Of a DNA stretch of 64,000 nt, positions 36,962-46,964 are shown in pieces. How positions within the stretch are numbered: position 1 is the stretch's first letter; each line of letters begins with the position of its first letter. This stretch comes from Imperialibacter roseus (GTDB taxonomy: Bacteria; Bacteroidota; Bacteroidia; Cytophagales; Cyclobacteriaceae): NCBI RefSeq assembly GCF_032999765.1, contig NZ_CP136051.1:4978501-5042500 (forward strand), read 5' to 3'. The notes beneath the pieces are model-generated. The model saw only the letters and a list, made by a program, of their open reading frames with translations. It was not told where the DNA came from and searched no databases. A program made the position numbers and the translations under genes.

Positions 36962-39900
36962 TTACTCGATTTGCCCGATAAACTTGTAGAGTCGCTCTTC
37001 AGCACCTTCAGGGTCAATCCAAAACTCTCTGGAATAGAACTGAGTAGACCTCCATTTTTTATCCATCAGCAAGGTGTATCGGTAAACATAGGCATCCTTT
37101 GCTGAAATGCTGTTGAAATAAGTGTCGTCATCAGTAAAAATGAGCCCCAGAAATTCTTCCCTTTTCTTAACTGTGAGGTCAGCAAAATTCAGGTCTTCCG
37201 TCATGGATATATTTCGCATCTGAGGCACGGTCTCCAACCACTTTGTCATTCTTGATTTGAGGTACCAATGCTGCGAGAAGGCTGGCTCTTTAGGCGCATA
37301 CGGTCTGAACTCCCCATTTGAAACAGTGAAAGCATACTCCAGGTACTTTCTCAGCATCTTAGGGCCCTCGTTCCTTAAGCCATCAACGTTTAGCTGATGA
37401 GGCAAAATGCTGCTAACCACAAAAATCTGCTCCTTGGCCCTGGTCACGGCTACATTCAGCCGGTTTTCGCCACCCTCGAGGTTGAGCGAGCCAAACTTCA
37501 TCTGAAGTTTCCCCTTAGCATCGGGCGCATAGCCAATAGTGAAAATAATAATGTCTCTTTCGTCGCCCTGCACATTTTCTATATTCTTCACAAACAGCGA
37601 ATCAGGCAGCAGCTTTTTATGATCCGCCTGATACGTATCCAGCAAGTCTAAAATATGCGACTGTTGAGCGGCGTTGAAAGTAACCACGCCAATACTTTTG
37701 TCCGGCGACTTTTTAAGACAATCAACAATCAAATCCACAACTCTGGTGGCCTCTTCATCGTTTCGGCTGCTTTCCCATATGCCATCTACTTTTTCGTAGG
37801 AAATAGCAGGTTTTGCCTCGTTGATTACTTCAAAATGAGGCACCAGCTGCAACTTGCCTTTGTAAAAGTAGTGGTTGCTGAAGTCGATCAGGTCGAGCGA
37901 ACGGCTGCGATAGTGCCCCTGCAAAGAAACCTGGCTCAGGTGCTGCCTTGCCAGTGTCAGCAGGGAGTCAGCCTCCAGCGCCATCTCTTCCTCCTCTTCA
38001 CTTTGCTCCCACCGGATTTTATACAGATCATTGGGCTGCAACTGCTTGTCATCGCCTGACACTACCACCTGCTTGCCCCTGTACATGGCAGCCAGACCAT
38101 TTTCCACAAAACACTGGGAAGCTTCATCAAAAATGACCAGGTCAAATATCTCATCCAGCTGAAAAATAGCAGAAGCTGCCTCGGGAGAGGTAAGCCAGCA
38201 GGGCACCAATCTGAAAGCCTCGGCAGACATGTGAGCCAAAAGTCTCCTGATCGGCCAAACTCGCTTCTTTTTGGTGACCTGGTGCTGCAGGTCACGGTAG
38301 GTAATCGGGTTGTTGAGCCGATTATACTCCACTTCGCTGTATGTCTTTTCCCTGATTCTCAATAAAAGTATATCGCCACTCAGCTGGTTCTTCTTCTGCA
38401 CCGCCTCCTGAAGTTCTTTTGTCAAAGTGTCCAATTTCAGAGAAGACACCGCTCTCAAAATGGGGTATTTTGTTTCAATGTGGTCAATCCACTGAAGATT
38501 GAGGCTGTTCTCAAAAATCTCATTCCACTCCTTTTCATCCCAGTCGGGCGAAATTTCCTCAAGCTTCTCAAAAATCTGGTTTTCGTAGGGTAGCACGCTA
38601 TCCAGCAGTTTATCGTATTCAACAAGGCTGTCGAAGTCCTTGTCCAGCCGCTTGAGCAACTCCTCTGCGTACCCTTTCTTTCCGATAATCATTTTGATCT
38701 GCTTGGGCGTGAAGTATCCCTGCCACTGCTCCCATTTCAACGGAATCTCGTCCAGGGCTTCAAATGATCTGTCAGTAAGTTCTTTTAACTCTTCGAAAGT
38801 GTAGTTTTTTGGGTTGACCACCTTTGCAACAGGTCTCAGCGAACTGAAAATCATCTTTGCGTTGATCGCCCTTCTCACAAAGAAAAACCAGTTTTGCAGG
38901 TCAATCTTCGACATGGCATTCGGCGGGTTCAATATCCATTCGCTGGTTCTCAGCTTGGTGAGGTTGTGTTCAAGGTTCAGGCGGCTGTCCACCATGATCA
39001 TCAGCTCCTCAAACCCCTTTTTATTGCTCTCCAAATTATTGGCCACCAGCACCCGTGAAATAAACACTTTGTCTTTGGAAAAGAACTTCCACCTGAACCA
39101 GCTAAAAAGCCCCTTTCTTGCCTTACGCCCCCTTTCCAGGACCTCCTGCAACCTGCCTAACTCATTGCCCGGAGTTGACAACTCAGGGCCCAGCCCCTTG
39201 TAGCACTCCATCAATATCCGCTCATTATTGGCCAGCCAAAGAGCGTCTGTTTCGCTATCGGGGTAAGCCGACATGTGCACAAAAGTTTCGTACACAGTCT
39301 TATCGTTGATGAGAGAGAACATCTCTTTTACCTGCCCCCGGCGCTCCAGCATGTCCTGGCACTCATCGAAGCTTAATGCCTCACCGAGGGCTTCTTTAGA
39401 CCTTGTTGCTAAGGCATGATTGAACTTCTGAATTTCTACCACCAGCTCCTTCACCCGCCCAAGCTCTGCCACACCAAAATGGCTAAACGACACCCGATCA
39501 ACCCAGGGGTGCTCCTCCGTGCGGAAGACCGAAGAATACTTAACATAATAGCCAATCTTGCGCTGAAAGGCCTCCAATTTCTCATAAGTGAAATACTTGT
39601 ATTCTTGTTTTAGAGTTATGGTTCTTCCCTTCAAATCAGATGAGAGATAAAGTTCTTTCACCGACTTGCCTGACTCTTTATCATCAAACAACGCCTGCTT
39701 AAACTCGTTGAGCTCTTCCGAAATCTGATCTATTTTTCTGCTTACCTGGGTAAACTCTCTTTCCAGCTGGATAGCGTCCAGAGAGTTGTTCTTAAGTTTG
39801 TACTCATCAAGTCGGTCGATCTGGGAGGCTAGCTGCTCGTAGATCTCCTTCCTGTCATTTTTGAAGTCGTGCACCAGCGCCACAAATGCTCCCAGGTCTT

Positions 39901-40984
39901 TCTCGCTCAATCGCTGGTGCACCACGTCAAGCGCCGCCCTCTTTTGGCAAACCACCAGCACCTTTTTGCCCCGGGCAATAAAGTCCGAAACGAGGTTACA
40001 GATAAGCTGCGACTTGCCTGTGCCAGGAGGCCCCTGGATCACAAGTGAATGGCCATTCTTTACCGTTTTTAAAGCATTTTCCTGGAAAGCATCGATGGCA
40101 AATGGCGTAAAAGTCTGTTCTTCTTTTATCTTGCTGACATAGGAGTACTCTACTTTGTCCACCACATCTTCCAGGTTGGTTTTACCAACGAAGAAGTCTT
40201 CCAGGCTTTCCAGCGTGTTTTCCTCAATGAGTTTGAGATAGTCGGGCACCATATAGGACCCATTTTGAGGGAAGATGCCCAGCACTGCTTCAGTCATCAG
40301 CTTCAGTTTCCCTGTGTCGTGCCCGAGCTCAAACTTGTCTTTGAGAAAAGGGGTGAACCCTGTTAGCTGATCAGTAAAATTTTCGGGATTGAAATTGACT
40401 TCTACTTTGCTGTCTCGCAGAAGTTCGTAAAGTGCCGTGCGAAAGACCCGACTGTCCTTATCAAAATCGTCAAACACCCGCTCTATTAAGTCCTCATCTA
40501 AAGAAATCTTATTATAGTAAGCGTACCCAAGCAGAAAGGTCTTATTCAGGGTGACATTAACATCCTTTCGGGGCACCATCACCCAGTTTTTCTGATCCAT
40601 TTCGAGTGACACTGGAAAAAAAAGCAAAGGACACCGCACCAGCGTGCCATCGCTGAATTTGCCGTGAACAAAAGGCCACCCTACATACAAATCACGGCCG
40701 CCCCTTTCCTGAAAAACGAATTGGTCGAGTCTGTGCAGTTTTTTCAGGCCAACGCTCAGGTTGTTGTTATTATAGTCCCTGCTGTCAATGATCTGGCACA
40801 GTGGAATCTTAGCTTTTTGCGCTATCAGGTCGCTGATGACATGAAACGAGGGCTGCCCAAGAGTGAAGTCAAAATCATGCAAATCGAGAAACTGATCGGA
40901 AGCCAGGCGCAACAAAAGCAGCGACCTATTATTGGCAGTGAGATTGGTAAGCTTACGAAGGTAGGATTGCAGAATTTTTCGCAT
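36962..40984 (-). CDS. SF1 DNA2/NAM7-type helicase with C-terminal Vsr-like domain
   Basis: 1340 residues. The N-terminal 300 residues resemble the DUF4011-like region of large bacterial UPF1/DNA2-type helicases. Walker A GPPGTGKSQ is at 318-326 with FQENAL (Q-motif) before it, VIFDEASQCF lies near 950, then VVSGDDKQLQP, GHYRSRS, NVQGDERDIIIFTIG and NVAVTRAKEQIFVVS (motifs III-VI). The insert between domains is about 600 residues of coiled-coil-rich sequence. The last 70 residues (IFTDDDTYFNS..AKD..YR..W..YSREFWIDP) look like the Vsr/MTES_1575 endonuclease fold, but the usual His of YHS is Asn. Such proteins occur in phage-defence contexts; here it stands alone among core genes. Confidence 0.85.
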   Translation of the reverse strand: MRKILQSYLRKLTNLTANNRSLLLLRLASDQFLDLHDFDFTLGQPSFHVISDLIAQKAKIPLCQIIDSRDYNNNNLSVGLKKLHRLDQFVFQERGGRDLYVGWPFVHGKFSDGTLVRCPLLFFPVSLEMDQKNWVMVPRKDVNVTLNKTFLLGYAYYNKISLDEDLIERVFDDFDKDSRVFRTALYELLRDSKVEVNFNPENFTDQLTGFTPFLKDKFELGHDTGKLKLMTEAVLGIFPQNGSYMVPDYLKLIEENTLESLEDFFVGKTNLEDVVDKVEYSYVSKIKEEQTFTPFAIDAFQENALKTVKNGHSLVIQGPPGTGKSQLICNLVSDFIARGKKVLVVCQKRAALDVVHQRLSEKDLGAFVALVHDFKNDRKEIYEQLASQIDRLDEYKLKNNSLDAIQLEREFTQVSRKIDQISEELNEFKQALFDDKESGKSVKELYLSSDLKGRTITLKQEYKYFTYEKLEAFQRKIGYYVKYSSVFRTEEHPWVDRVSFSHFGVAELGRVKELVVEIQKFNHALATRSKEALGEALSFDECQDMLERRGQVKEMFSLINDKTVYETFVHMSAYPDSETDALWLANNERILMECYKGLGPELSTPGNELGRLQEVLERGRKARKGLFSWFRWKFFSKDKVFISRVLVANNLESNKKGFEELMIMVDSRLNLEHNLTKLRTSEWILNPPNAMSKIDLQNWFFFVRRAINAKMIFSSLRPVAKVVNPKNYTFEELKELTDRSFEALDEIPLKWEQWQGYFTPKQIKMIIGKKGYAEELLKRLDKDFDSLVEYDKLLDSVLPYENQIFEKLEEISPDWDEKEWNEIFENSLNLQWIDHIETKYPILRAVSSLKLDTLTKELQEAVQKKNQLSGDILLLRIREKTYSEVEYNRLNNPITYRDLQHQVTKKKRVWPIRRLLAHMSAEAFRLVPCWLTSPEAASAIFQLDEIFDLVIFDEASQCFVENGLAAMYRGKQVVVSGDDKQLQPNDLYKIRWEQSEEEEEMALEADSLLTLARQHLSQVSLQGHYRSRSLDLIDFSNHYFYKGKLQLVPHFEVINEAKPAISYEKVDGIWESSRNDEEATRVVDLIVDCLKKSPDKSIGVVTFNAAQQSHILDLLDTYQADHKKLLPDSLFVKNIENVQGDERDIIIFTIGYAPDAKGKLQMKFGSLNLEGGENRLNVAVTRAKEQIFVVSSILPHQLNVDGLRNEGPKMLRKYLEYAFTVSNGEFRPYAPKEPAFSQHWYLKSRMTKWLETVPQMRNISMTEDLNFADLTVKKREEFLGLIFTDDDTYFNSISAKDAYVYRYTLLMDKKWRSTQFYSREFWIDPEGAEERLYKFIGQIE

Positions 40985-41047
40985 AAGACGGCTTGCGGCC
41001 TTTCGATAACTATCAGGTAAACGATAAACCTAATTGTTCATTATTCA

Positions 41048-41968
41048 CTAGAATTCAAAATACGGCTTTAACTTTTGGATGGTTGAATCTGGAATGATTT
41101 TTATTTCCGCCACGTCGTTCCAGCTGGCAAATCTGCCATGCTGATCCCGGTAGGCGACCAAAGCTCTTGCCTGGTTGTAGTTAATATAGGGTTGCCTTTT
41201 TAACGAATCCAAATGGATGGTGTTGACCGACAGCTTTACACAGCAATTAGCAGGATTGAGATCAAACTTCTCCCACAAGGTGGATACCGTTTCTTGTTTG
41301 AGGCCATATACTTCCGCCAGCTGCCCACGGTCGTGAAACCCACCAAGAGCGTTCCGGTATTTGATGATCCTGGCAGCATAAGCCGGGCCTATGCCTCGTA
41401 CCGTTTGCAATTCTTCTGCTGTTGCCAGATTAATATCGATTAACCTGGCTGTTTCCTTGACGAGCGCTGACTTTCCTTCAGCTATTGGCCTGGTATTGTC
41501 CGAATTGGGCTTGGTATTCGCTATTGATAAGTACGGGGCAAGCTGCTCAAAAATAGAGGAATCCATTCCATAAAGCTTGAGTACGTCATCCCTATCGTAA
41601 AACCTACCTCCCCGGCTCGTATACTTACTCCAATTGGATGCCAGATAGGGCGGTATATTCATTTGTCTCAATTGCGCCTCCGAAACCTGGTTGGGGTCAA
41701 ATCTCTCCAAATTGGTAAGGGCCAATAATTGGCGGGGTGCTTCCTTACTTTCTTCGATGTCCTCAGCCCATTGAAGCTCCGCTGCCCATTTGTCTAAAAG
41801 TTCCAAATCTTTTTCAGACGAATACTCGTTACTAGCATACCTGTAGTAGTCAAGTGCATAGACTCCAAGGAATAGTACACTAATGATAAAGAGAAGAATG
41901 ATGCTACCATTAATTTCTTTTTTACTGTAGCCAAAATTCTCTCTTAGCCATTTGTTTAGTTGGCTCAT
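41048..41968 (-). CDS. Membrane-anchored helix-hairpin-helix protein (ComEA-like)
   Basis: 306 residues. One transmembrane helix at about residues 22-40 follows a short cytoplasmic N-terminus. The remainder has three or four HhH modules: NQVSEAQLRQMNIPPYLASN, INLATAEELQTVRGIGPAYA with the GIGPAYAARI hairpin, and two more in PYINYNQARALVAYRD and the C-terminus. HhH domains bind DNA without sequence preference; ComEA uses one for uptake of transforming DNA. Multi-HhH proteins of this layout are common in Bacteroidota, and a competence role is inferred, not shown. No partner gene is adjacent. Confidence 0.8.
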   Translation of the reverse strand: MSQLNKWLRENFGYSKKEINGSIILLFIISVLFLGVYALDYYRYASNEYSSEKDLELLDKWAAELQWAEDIEESKEAPRQLLALTNLERFDPNQVSEAQLRQMNIPPYLASNWSKYTSRGGRFYDRDDVLKLYGMDSSIFEQLAPYLSIANTKPNSDNTRPIAEGKSALVKETARLIDINLATAEELQTVRGIGPAYAARIIKYRNALGGFHDRGQLAEVYGLKQETVSTLWEKFDLNPANCCVKLSVNTIHLDSLKRQPYINYNQARALVAYRDQHGRFASWNDVAEIKIIPDSTIQKLKPYFEF

Positions 41969-42116
41969 AGACCATAAGAAGCATTTATTGAATATTAAGT
42001 TAGATATTTTTGGCTTCCAGTAAACAATTTCAAGGTAAAAAACTGTTCATCTGCCAGTACCAGGCATTTGTCCGTAATTTAAACTCATTCTAAATTGAGT
42101 TATCTGACAAATGTCA

Positions 42117-42148
42117 TTTCCTTTAAAATCAATACGGAGCTATTTTTG
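42117..42148 (+). promoter_or_regulatory. Putative hemA promoter
   Basis: TTTC (42117-42120), 20 bases, then TATTTTTG (42141-42148), a full match to the Bacteroidota -7 box TAnnTTTG with one mismatch in the -33 box. It ends 20 bases before the hemA ATG. Confidence 0.45.
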
Positions 42149-42168
42149 AATCCGAATTAAAGTGGAAA

Positions 42169-43443
42169 ATGCATAAGTTTTTCAAAGCAGTAAGTCTATC
42201 GTACAAAAGCGCCCCGCTCAATATCAGAGAGCTTGTGTCCTTCGATGAGGAGGCATGCAAGCGTTTGCTCAAGTATTTCAAAGAATTTACGCCCATCAAT
42301 GAGGCGCTAGTGCTTTCCACTTGCAACAGGACTGAGGTCTATTATTCTTCAGAAGAAGACCTTTCCGAAGACATTATCAAACTGATTGCCCTCGAAAGGT
42401 CAATCAGTGATATTGGCGACTACAAAGATTTCTTCGTGGTGATTAACGACCACAAAGACGCCCTTCAGCACCTTTTCGATGTGAGCATGGGATTGGAGGC
42501 GCAGGTAGTTGGTGATTTGCAAATAGCCAATCAGGTGAAGCGATCATATCAGTGGTCGGCTGACGAGGATATGGCGGGCCCATTTTTGCACCGACTGATG
42601 CACACGATTTTCTTCACCAATAAAAAGGTAGTTCAGGAAACCTCCTTCAGAGACGGCGCAGCCTCTGTGAGCTATGCCGCCGTTGAGTTGATTGGGGAGC
42701 TTACTGCCGCCATCCCCACACCAAAAATTTTGATCGTTGGGCTGGGTGAAATAGGAGAAGATGTTTGCCGCAATCTTGAGTACATCAAGAGCAAAGAGGT
42801 TTTCATTGCCAACAGAACGTTTGAGAAAGCTGAGGCAATAGCCCTTGAGTGCGGTTTTCAGGCCATACCGTTCGACACAGTTTATGCAGCCATGAAGGAG
42901 GCTGATGTTGTTATTTCGTCTGTCGCCAATAAAGAGCCTCTGATCAGAAAAGAGCACCTGCAAAACGGAGAATCGCTTTCCTTCAAATACATGCTTGACC
43001 TTTCGGTACCAAGAAGTATTGAAAAAGAAGTAGAAGAAGTGCACGGAACCCTGCTTTACAACATTGACGACATCCATAGCAAAACAAGTGAGGCACTGGA
43101 AAAAAGGCTGGCTGCAATACCACAGGTAAAGGCCATCATTTCCGGATCAATGGCTGAACTGCTCGACTGGTCCAAAGAAATGGAAGTTTCGCCCACCATC
43201 AACAAGCTGAAGAACGCCCTTGAGCAGATCAGGCAGGAGGAAGTTGCCAGGTATCTCAAGGGAGCTAGCATGGATGATAGCAAATTAGTGGAGAAGGTGA
43301 CTAGGAGCATGATGCAGAAAATTATTAAGCTGCCTGTACTTCAGCTGAAAGCCGCCTGCAAAAGAGGTGAGGCTGAAACGCTTATCGACGTGTTGAACGA
43401 CCTGTTTGACCTCGAAAAGCAGTCGGAAACGACCAATTCATAA
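42169..43443 (+). CDS. hemA: Glutamyl-tRNA reductase
   Basis: 424 residues. The nucleophile Cys52 lies in LSTCNRTEVYY, and His-containing catalytic elements and the NADPH fold KILIVGLGEIGEDVCRNL are present. The motif usually read as GExQIxGQVK is here GDLQIANQVK, a conservative Glu-to-Asp variant. The dimerisation helix occupies the last 100 residues. The enzyme reduces glutamyl-tRNA(Glu) to glutamate-1-semialdehyde, the first committed step of tetrapyrrole synthesis. A putative promoter precedes it; the gene stands alone before the WG-repeat gene. Confidence 0.94.
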   Translation: MHKFFKAVSLSYKSAPLNIRELVSFDEEACKRLLKYFKEFTPINEALVLSTCNRTEVYYSSEEDLSEDIIKLIALERSISDIGDYKDFFVVINDHKDALQHLFDVSMGLEAQVVGDLQIANQVKRSYQWSADEDMAGPFLHRLMHTIFFTNKKVVQETSFRDGAASVSYAAVELIGELTAAIPTPKILIVGLGEIGEDVCRNLEYIKSKEVFIANRTFEKAEAIALECGFQAIPFDTVYAAMKEADVVISSVANKEPLIRKEHLQNGESLSFKYMLDLSVPRSIEKEVEEVHGTLLYNIDDIHSKTSEALEKRLAAIPQVKAIISGSMAELLDWSKEMEVSPTINKLKNALEQIRQEEVARYLKGASMDDSKLVEKVTRSMMQKIIKLPVLQLKAACKRGEAETLIDVLNDLFDLEKQSETTNS

Positions 43444-43509
43444 GCATACAATCCCCGATCATTTAATTTCTTGCCGCTTTTCCTAACTGTTTGCTTAATT
43501 TAGCGGCGT

Positions 43510-45756
43510 ATGAAGCTTTCTGTAGTTAGGTTCGTTTTCTCATTGGTGCTTGCTTTAGCACCAATTCTCTCGTATGGCAAAAAAAACGGTGAACGGGTAT
43601 TAGAAGTTTTCGAGCTCAATAACCGGAAAGGATTGAAGGATGACCAGGGCAAAATCCTCATCCCTGCCAAATATGAGGACATCGGGTGGAGCAATGGAGG
43701 TGTCGACCCACTGTCGTCCACTATCGGCTATAAGTCGAATGGTTTTTGGGGTTTAAGCTCGCTAAATGATCAGCAGATTACCAAAGCTGTATACCGTGAC
43801 CTATCCCCCATGAGTAACGGTTTCCTAAAGGCATCCCGAACCGACAGCTTCGAACATTTTCTTTACTTCGGCGTGCTAGACACTAAAGGCACTGCCCTGG
43901 TAGGCTTCCAATACTACGACATTATCTCATCTGGCGACAACTACATTGCGTCACGCTATGAAAATCAAAAGATTTCCTACGGCCTTATTTCAGGTGTTGA
44001 GGCTACCCTAATCCCCTTCCAATTCAAAGCCATTAAGGACGCTGGCAATGGCATCTACCAGGCTGTTGATGCCAGAGACAAGCTATCGGTATGGACCGTG
44101 GGCGGGTTGAAGTTGCCGGTGGAAAACCTCGACAGCATGTTCCGTGTCAACTCCAACCTCCTCATCATTTCCAAGGAGGGCAAGCTGGGTGCCATGCGAA
44201 ATGATGGCAGTATAATACTGGAGCCTTTTTACAAAGAAATTGTCCCTGAAAACGACTCCGTGCTGCGCCTGACCACCTATCCGTCGTGGCACCTGACTGA
44301 TGGGAAAAACAAAAGGCTGAAAACATTCTCGTTCGACGATATCGAAACTATCGGGCCAAGTTTGTACAGGGTTCAGACTTATCAGGGCGAAGCCATCATC
44401 AATATCTCCGGAGAGCAACTCAGCAACAAAAGTAATTGGAGCGTTGTGCGCACTGATGAGAATTTTGTCGTAAGCAAGGAGCAAAACAAATTCAGGGTGT
44501 ACAACAAGTCGGGTGAACCCTTTCTTGAGCAATACTACGATTCGCTCTATTTCGATGGAAAGTACTTTTATACGCAGATACTAAAAAATGACAAAGAGCT
44601 GTGGGATGTATATAACACTTACGGCCGGAGAGTTACAAGGCATTCTTACGACCAGATAAAGCCCGAAGGATCCAAATTGATTATGGCCAGGCGGGATGCC
44701 TACTGGGGGTTTCTTGACTTCAACGGCGGAATAGTTATCGACCACAAATTTGAGCGGGCTCACAGCTTTGTCGAAGGCATGTCGGCAGTTGAATATGTAG
44801 GAAAATGGGGCGTTATAGACATCAACGGTGATTGGGTGCTCGAACCTAAGCACGACTATTGTGAGGTGATTAACGAAGCCGTGATCCTGATCAAAAATGG
44901 TGAGTCGACAGACCTTGTGACGCCTGGTCGTGGATGGCTACATACGAGCAGTCACTCGATATACGCTAACAAGTCGTGGCTGATCGAAGAAACTGAATCC
45001 GGAAACTTTGGTCTGCTGACCTCAAAGGGGCAAAAAGTGACAGCGCCTGAGTTTAACGAAGTGATGATTCCCGATATGGATTCGGTCGTATTTCTAAGGC
45101 AGGGAGATTACTGGTGGTCTTATGGCAAAGACGGCAATAAGATTAGCGACGGTACAAGTAAATATCAGGGAGTATCCGGACTGAGCGAAGCATTTTTTGG
45201 CATTGTGAAAGACGACAAATTCGGCTTCGTTGACCTGGACAATAAACTGCGAATTGCGAACAGATACGACAGTGCGGCTTTTTTCCAGGAAGGAATGGCG
45301 GCGATAAAACTCCGGGGACACTGGGGGTTTATTGACAAAATAGAACGGCTGGTTGTTCAGCCCATTTACGACTCAGTTACTCCTTTTTCCAATGGTATCT
45401 CGGTTGTTTCTAGAAATGGTAAGTCTGGTATCATTGACAGGAGTGGCGATGAAGTGGTTGGGCTGGACTTTGACGAGATCAAGTCTGTTGATAAGAACAC
45501 CTATATTTTAAGGCAGGGAAATCAATATGGCTTTTACCACCGAAAGTCAGCCTACGTCATGCTTCCTCGTTTCAATCAGTTGGAACTACTACCAAATGGC
45601 CTTTTTGTTGTCGAAAAAAGGGGGCAGAAAGGCCTGATCAATGAAAAGGGTGTTGATGTGATCCCTTCCGTCTACGACGACATTCACTACGACCTCTACA
45701 ATGCCTTTTACCTCTGTAAAGAAGAAGGCAAGACGGAAACTTTTTTGGTTCGTTAA
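43510..45756 (+). CDS. Exported WG repeat-containing protein
   Basis: 748 residues. A signal peptide occupies residues 1-23 (FSLVLALAPILSYGKK). The rest is built of about a dozen WG-type repeats with patterns such as GKWGVIDINGDWVLEPKHD, DKFGFVDLDNKLRIANRYD, GHWGFIDKIERLVVQPIYD and GKSGIIDRSGDEVVG. WG repeats form beta-rich, possibly propeller-like surfaces found in secreted bacterial proteins without known enzymatic activity. No C-terminal type IX sorting domain is apparent. The gene is monocistronic in appearance. Confidence 0.88.
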   Translation: MKLSVVRFVFSLVLALAPILSYGKKNGERVLEVFELNNRKGLKDDQGKILIPAKYEDIGWSNGGVDPLSSTIGYKSNGFWGLSSLNDQQITKAVYRDLSPMSNGFLKASRTDSFEHFLYFGVLDTKGTALVGFQYYDIISSGDNYIASRYENQKISYGLISGVEATLIPFQFKAIKDAGNGIYQAVDARDKLSVWTVGGLKLPVENLDSMFRVNSNLLIISKEGKLGAMRNDGSIILEPFYKEIVPENDSVLRLTTYPSWHLTDGKNKRLKTFSFDDIETIGPSLYRVQTYQGEAIINISGEQLSNKSNWSVVRTDENFVVSKEQNKFRVYNKSGEPFLEQYYDSLYFDGKYFYTQILKNDKELWDVYNTYGRRVTRHSYDQIKPEGSKLIMARRDAYWGFLDFNGGIVIDHKFERAHSFVEGMSAVEYVGKWGVIDINGDWVLEPKHDYCEVINEAVILIKNGESTDLVTPGRGWLHTSSHSIYANKSWLIEETESGNFGLLTSKGQKVTAPEFNEVMIPDMDSVVFLRQGDYWWSYGKDGNKISDGTSKYQGVSGLSEAFFGIVKDDKFGFVDLDNKLRIANRYDSAAFFQEGMAAIKLRGHWGFIDKIERLVVQPIYDSVTPFSNGISVVSRNGKSGIIDRSGDEVVGLDFDEIKSVDKNTYILRQGNQYGFYHRKSAYVMLPRFNQLELLPNGLFVVEKRGQKGLINEKGVDVIPSVYDDIHYDLYNAFYLCKEEGKTETFLVR

Positions 45757-45853
45757 TGTCTCCGCCAGAAACGGAACCAAATTAATTATCTCTGTGCCAG
45801 CGCTTTAAGTTTGAAAAATTCCTAATTTAGAGGTTTGCCAAACTTATCATCCG

Positions 45854-46864
45854 ATGAAAGCACTTAAGATTATCCTTTACATTGTTCTTGCCCTGGTGGT
45901 GATTGTGACAGCGGCAATATTTATGATTCCCACGGAGTACAAAGTGGAACGAAGCACCACTATCAACGCTCCGAAGAAGCTGGTAATGCAACAAGCTGGC
46001 AGGTTCGAAAACTTCGCCAAATGGAATCCGTGGGGAAAGCTAGACCCAAATATGACAACCTCTATCACAGGTACAGATGGAGAAGTGGGAGCCAAATACT
46101 CCTGGGAAGGAAATGACGACGTGGGGAAAGGCTCAATGGAAATTACAGCGGTAACTGACTCACGTGTAGATGAGAAACTGGTTTTTCTTACTCCTTACGA
46201 ATCGGAAGCCGCTACCTATCTCGTTTTTGAGGAGGTTGACGGCGCAACAAAAGTTACCTGGGGCATGCAGGGAAGCAACCCAAGACCCATGAACCTGATG
46301 GTGCCAATGATGGATGGGTTTATTGGCAAAGACTATGAAGCTGGCCTTGCAGAGCTTAAAAAAATGACTGAGGCAATTGCCAGCAGCGACACTTTCAGAG
46401 GCCTAAAAGTCGAAAAAATGGAGCTTTCTCCACGAACATATATTGGCAGAAAAGATACTGTAAAATGGGCCGACATGCAGGGATTTATGGCCAGCAGCTT
46501 TGGTGCTGCCTACGGCGAGTTGACGAAGAAAAAGGCCCCGATGGCAGGAGCTCCCAGCAGCATCTACTTTGTTTGGGATGAAGCCAACGAACAGACCGTT
46601 ATGGCAGCGGCCATTCCTGTCGAGGGCGAATACACTCTCAAGGGGTTTGAGGCTTTCCCGGCTGGTGGCAGTGGCTACAAAATTGCCTACTACGGTGCTT
46701 ATGAGGGCAGCGGTGAGGCGCACTACGCCATGGACGACTACTTCACAGCGAAGGGGCTTGAAATGACCGAGGACCTCATGGTGATTGAGGAGTATATAAC
46801 TGATCCAACTACCGAGCCTGACACCAGTAAATGGCTGACTAATGTGTATTATATACCGAGGTAG
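45854..46864 (+). CDS. Membrane-anchored SRPBCC plus GyrI-like domain protein
   Basis: 336 residues. An N-terminal hydrophobic anchor covers 4-26. Residues of about 28-175 form an SRPBCC/polyketide-cyclase-like domain (INAPKKLVMQQAGRFENFAKWNPW is characteristic). About 180-336 form a GyrI-like effector-binding domain starting LKVEKMELSPRTYIGRKDTV. SRPBCC and GyrI domains both bind small hydrophobic ligands. The combination is found in Bacteroidota as an annotated SRPBCC family protein with no defined role. A strong terminator follows. Confidence 0.85.
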   Translation: MKALKIILYIVLALVVIVTAAIFMIPTEYKVERSTTINAPKKLVMQQAGRFENFAKWNPWGKLDPNMTTSITGTDGEVGAKYSWEGNDDVGKGSMEITAVTDSRVDEKLVFLTPYESEAATYLVFEEVDGATKVTWGMQGSNPRPMNLMVPMMDGFIGKDYEAGLAELKKMTEAIASSDTFRGLKVEKMELSPRTYIGRKDTVKWADMQGFMASSFGAAYGELTKKKAPMAGAPSSIYFVWDEANEQTVMAAAIPVEGEYTLKGFEAFPAGGSGYKIAYYGAYEGSGEAHYAMDDYFTAKGLEMTEDLMVIEEYITDPTTEPDTSKWLTNVYYIPR

Positions 46865-46896
46865 TGCTACCCACAGAAAAATATGGAAGAAAAAAG

Positions 46897-46918
46897 GGGG
46901 CCAAATGGCCCCTTTTTT
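46897..46918. terminator. Bidirectional intrinsic terminator
   Basis: GGGGCC (46897-46902), loop AAAT, GGCCCC (46907-46912), then six T; six A precede the hairpin, so it serves the SRPBCC gene on the plus strand and the lipoprotein operon on the minus strand. Confidence 0.85.
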
Positions 46919-46964
46919 AGTAATACACACGCTTCAGTCGCAAATCAAAATGCAAAACACCATT

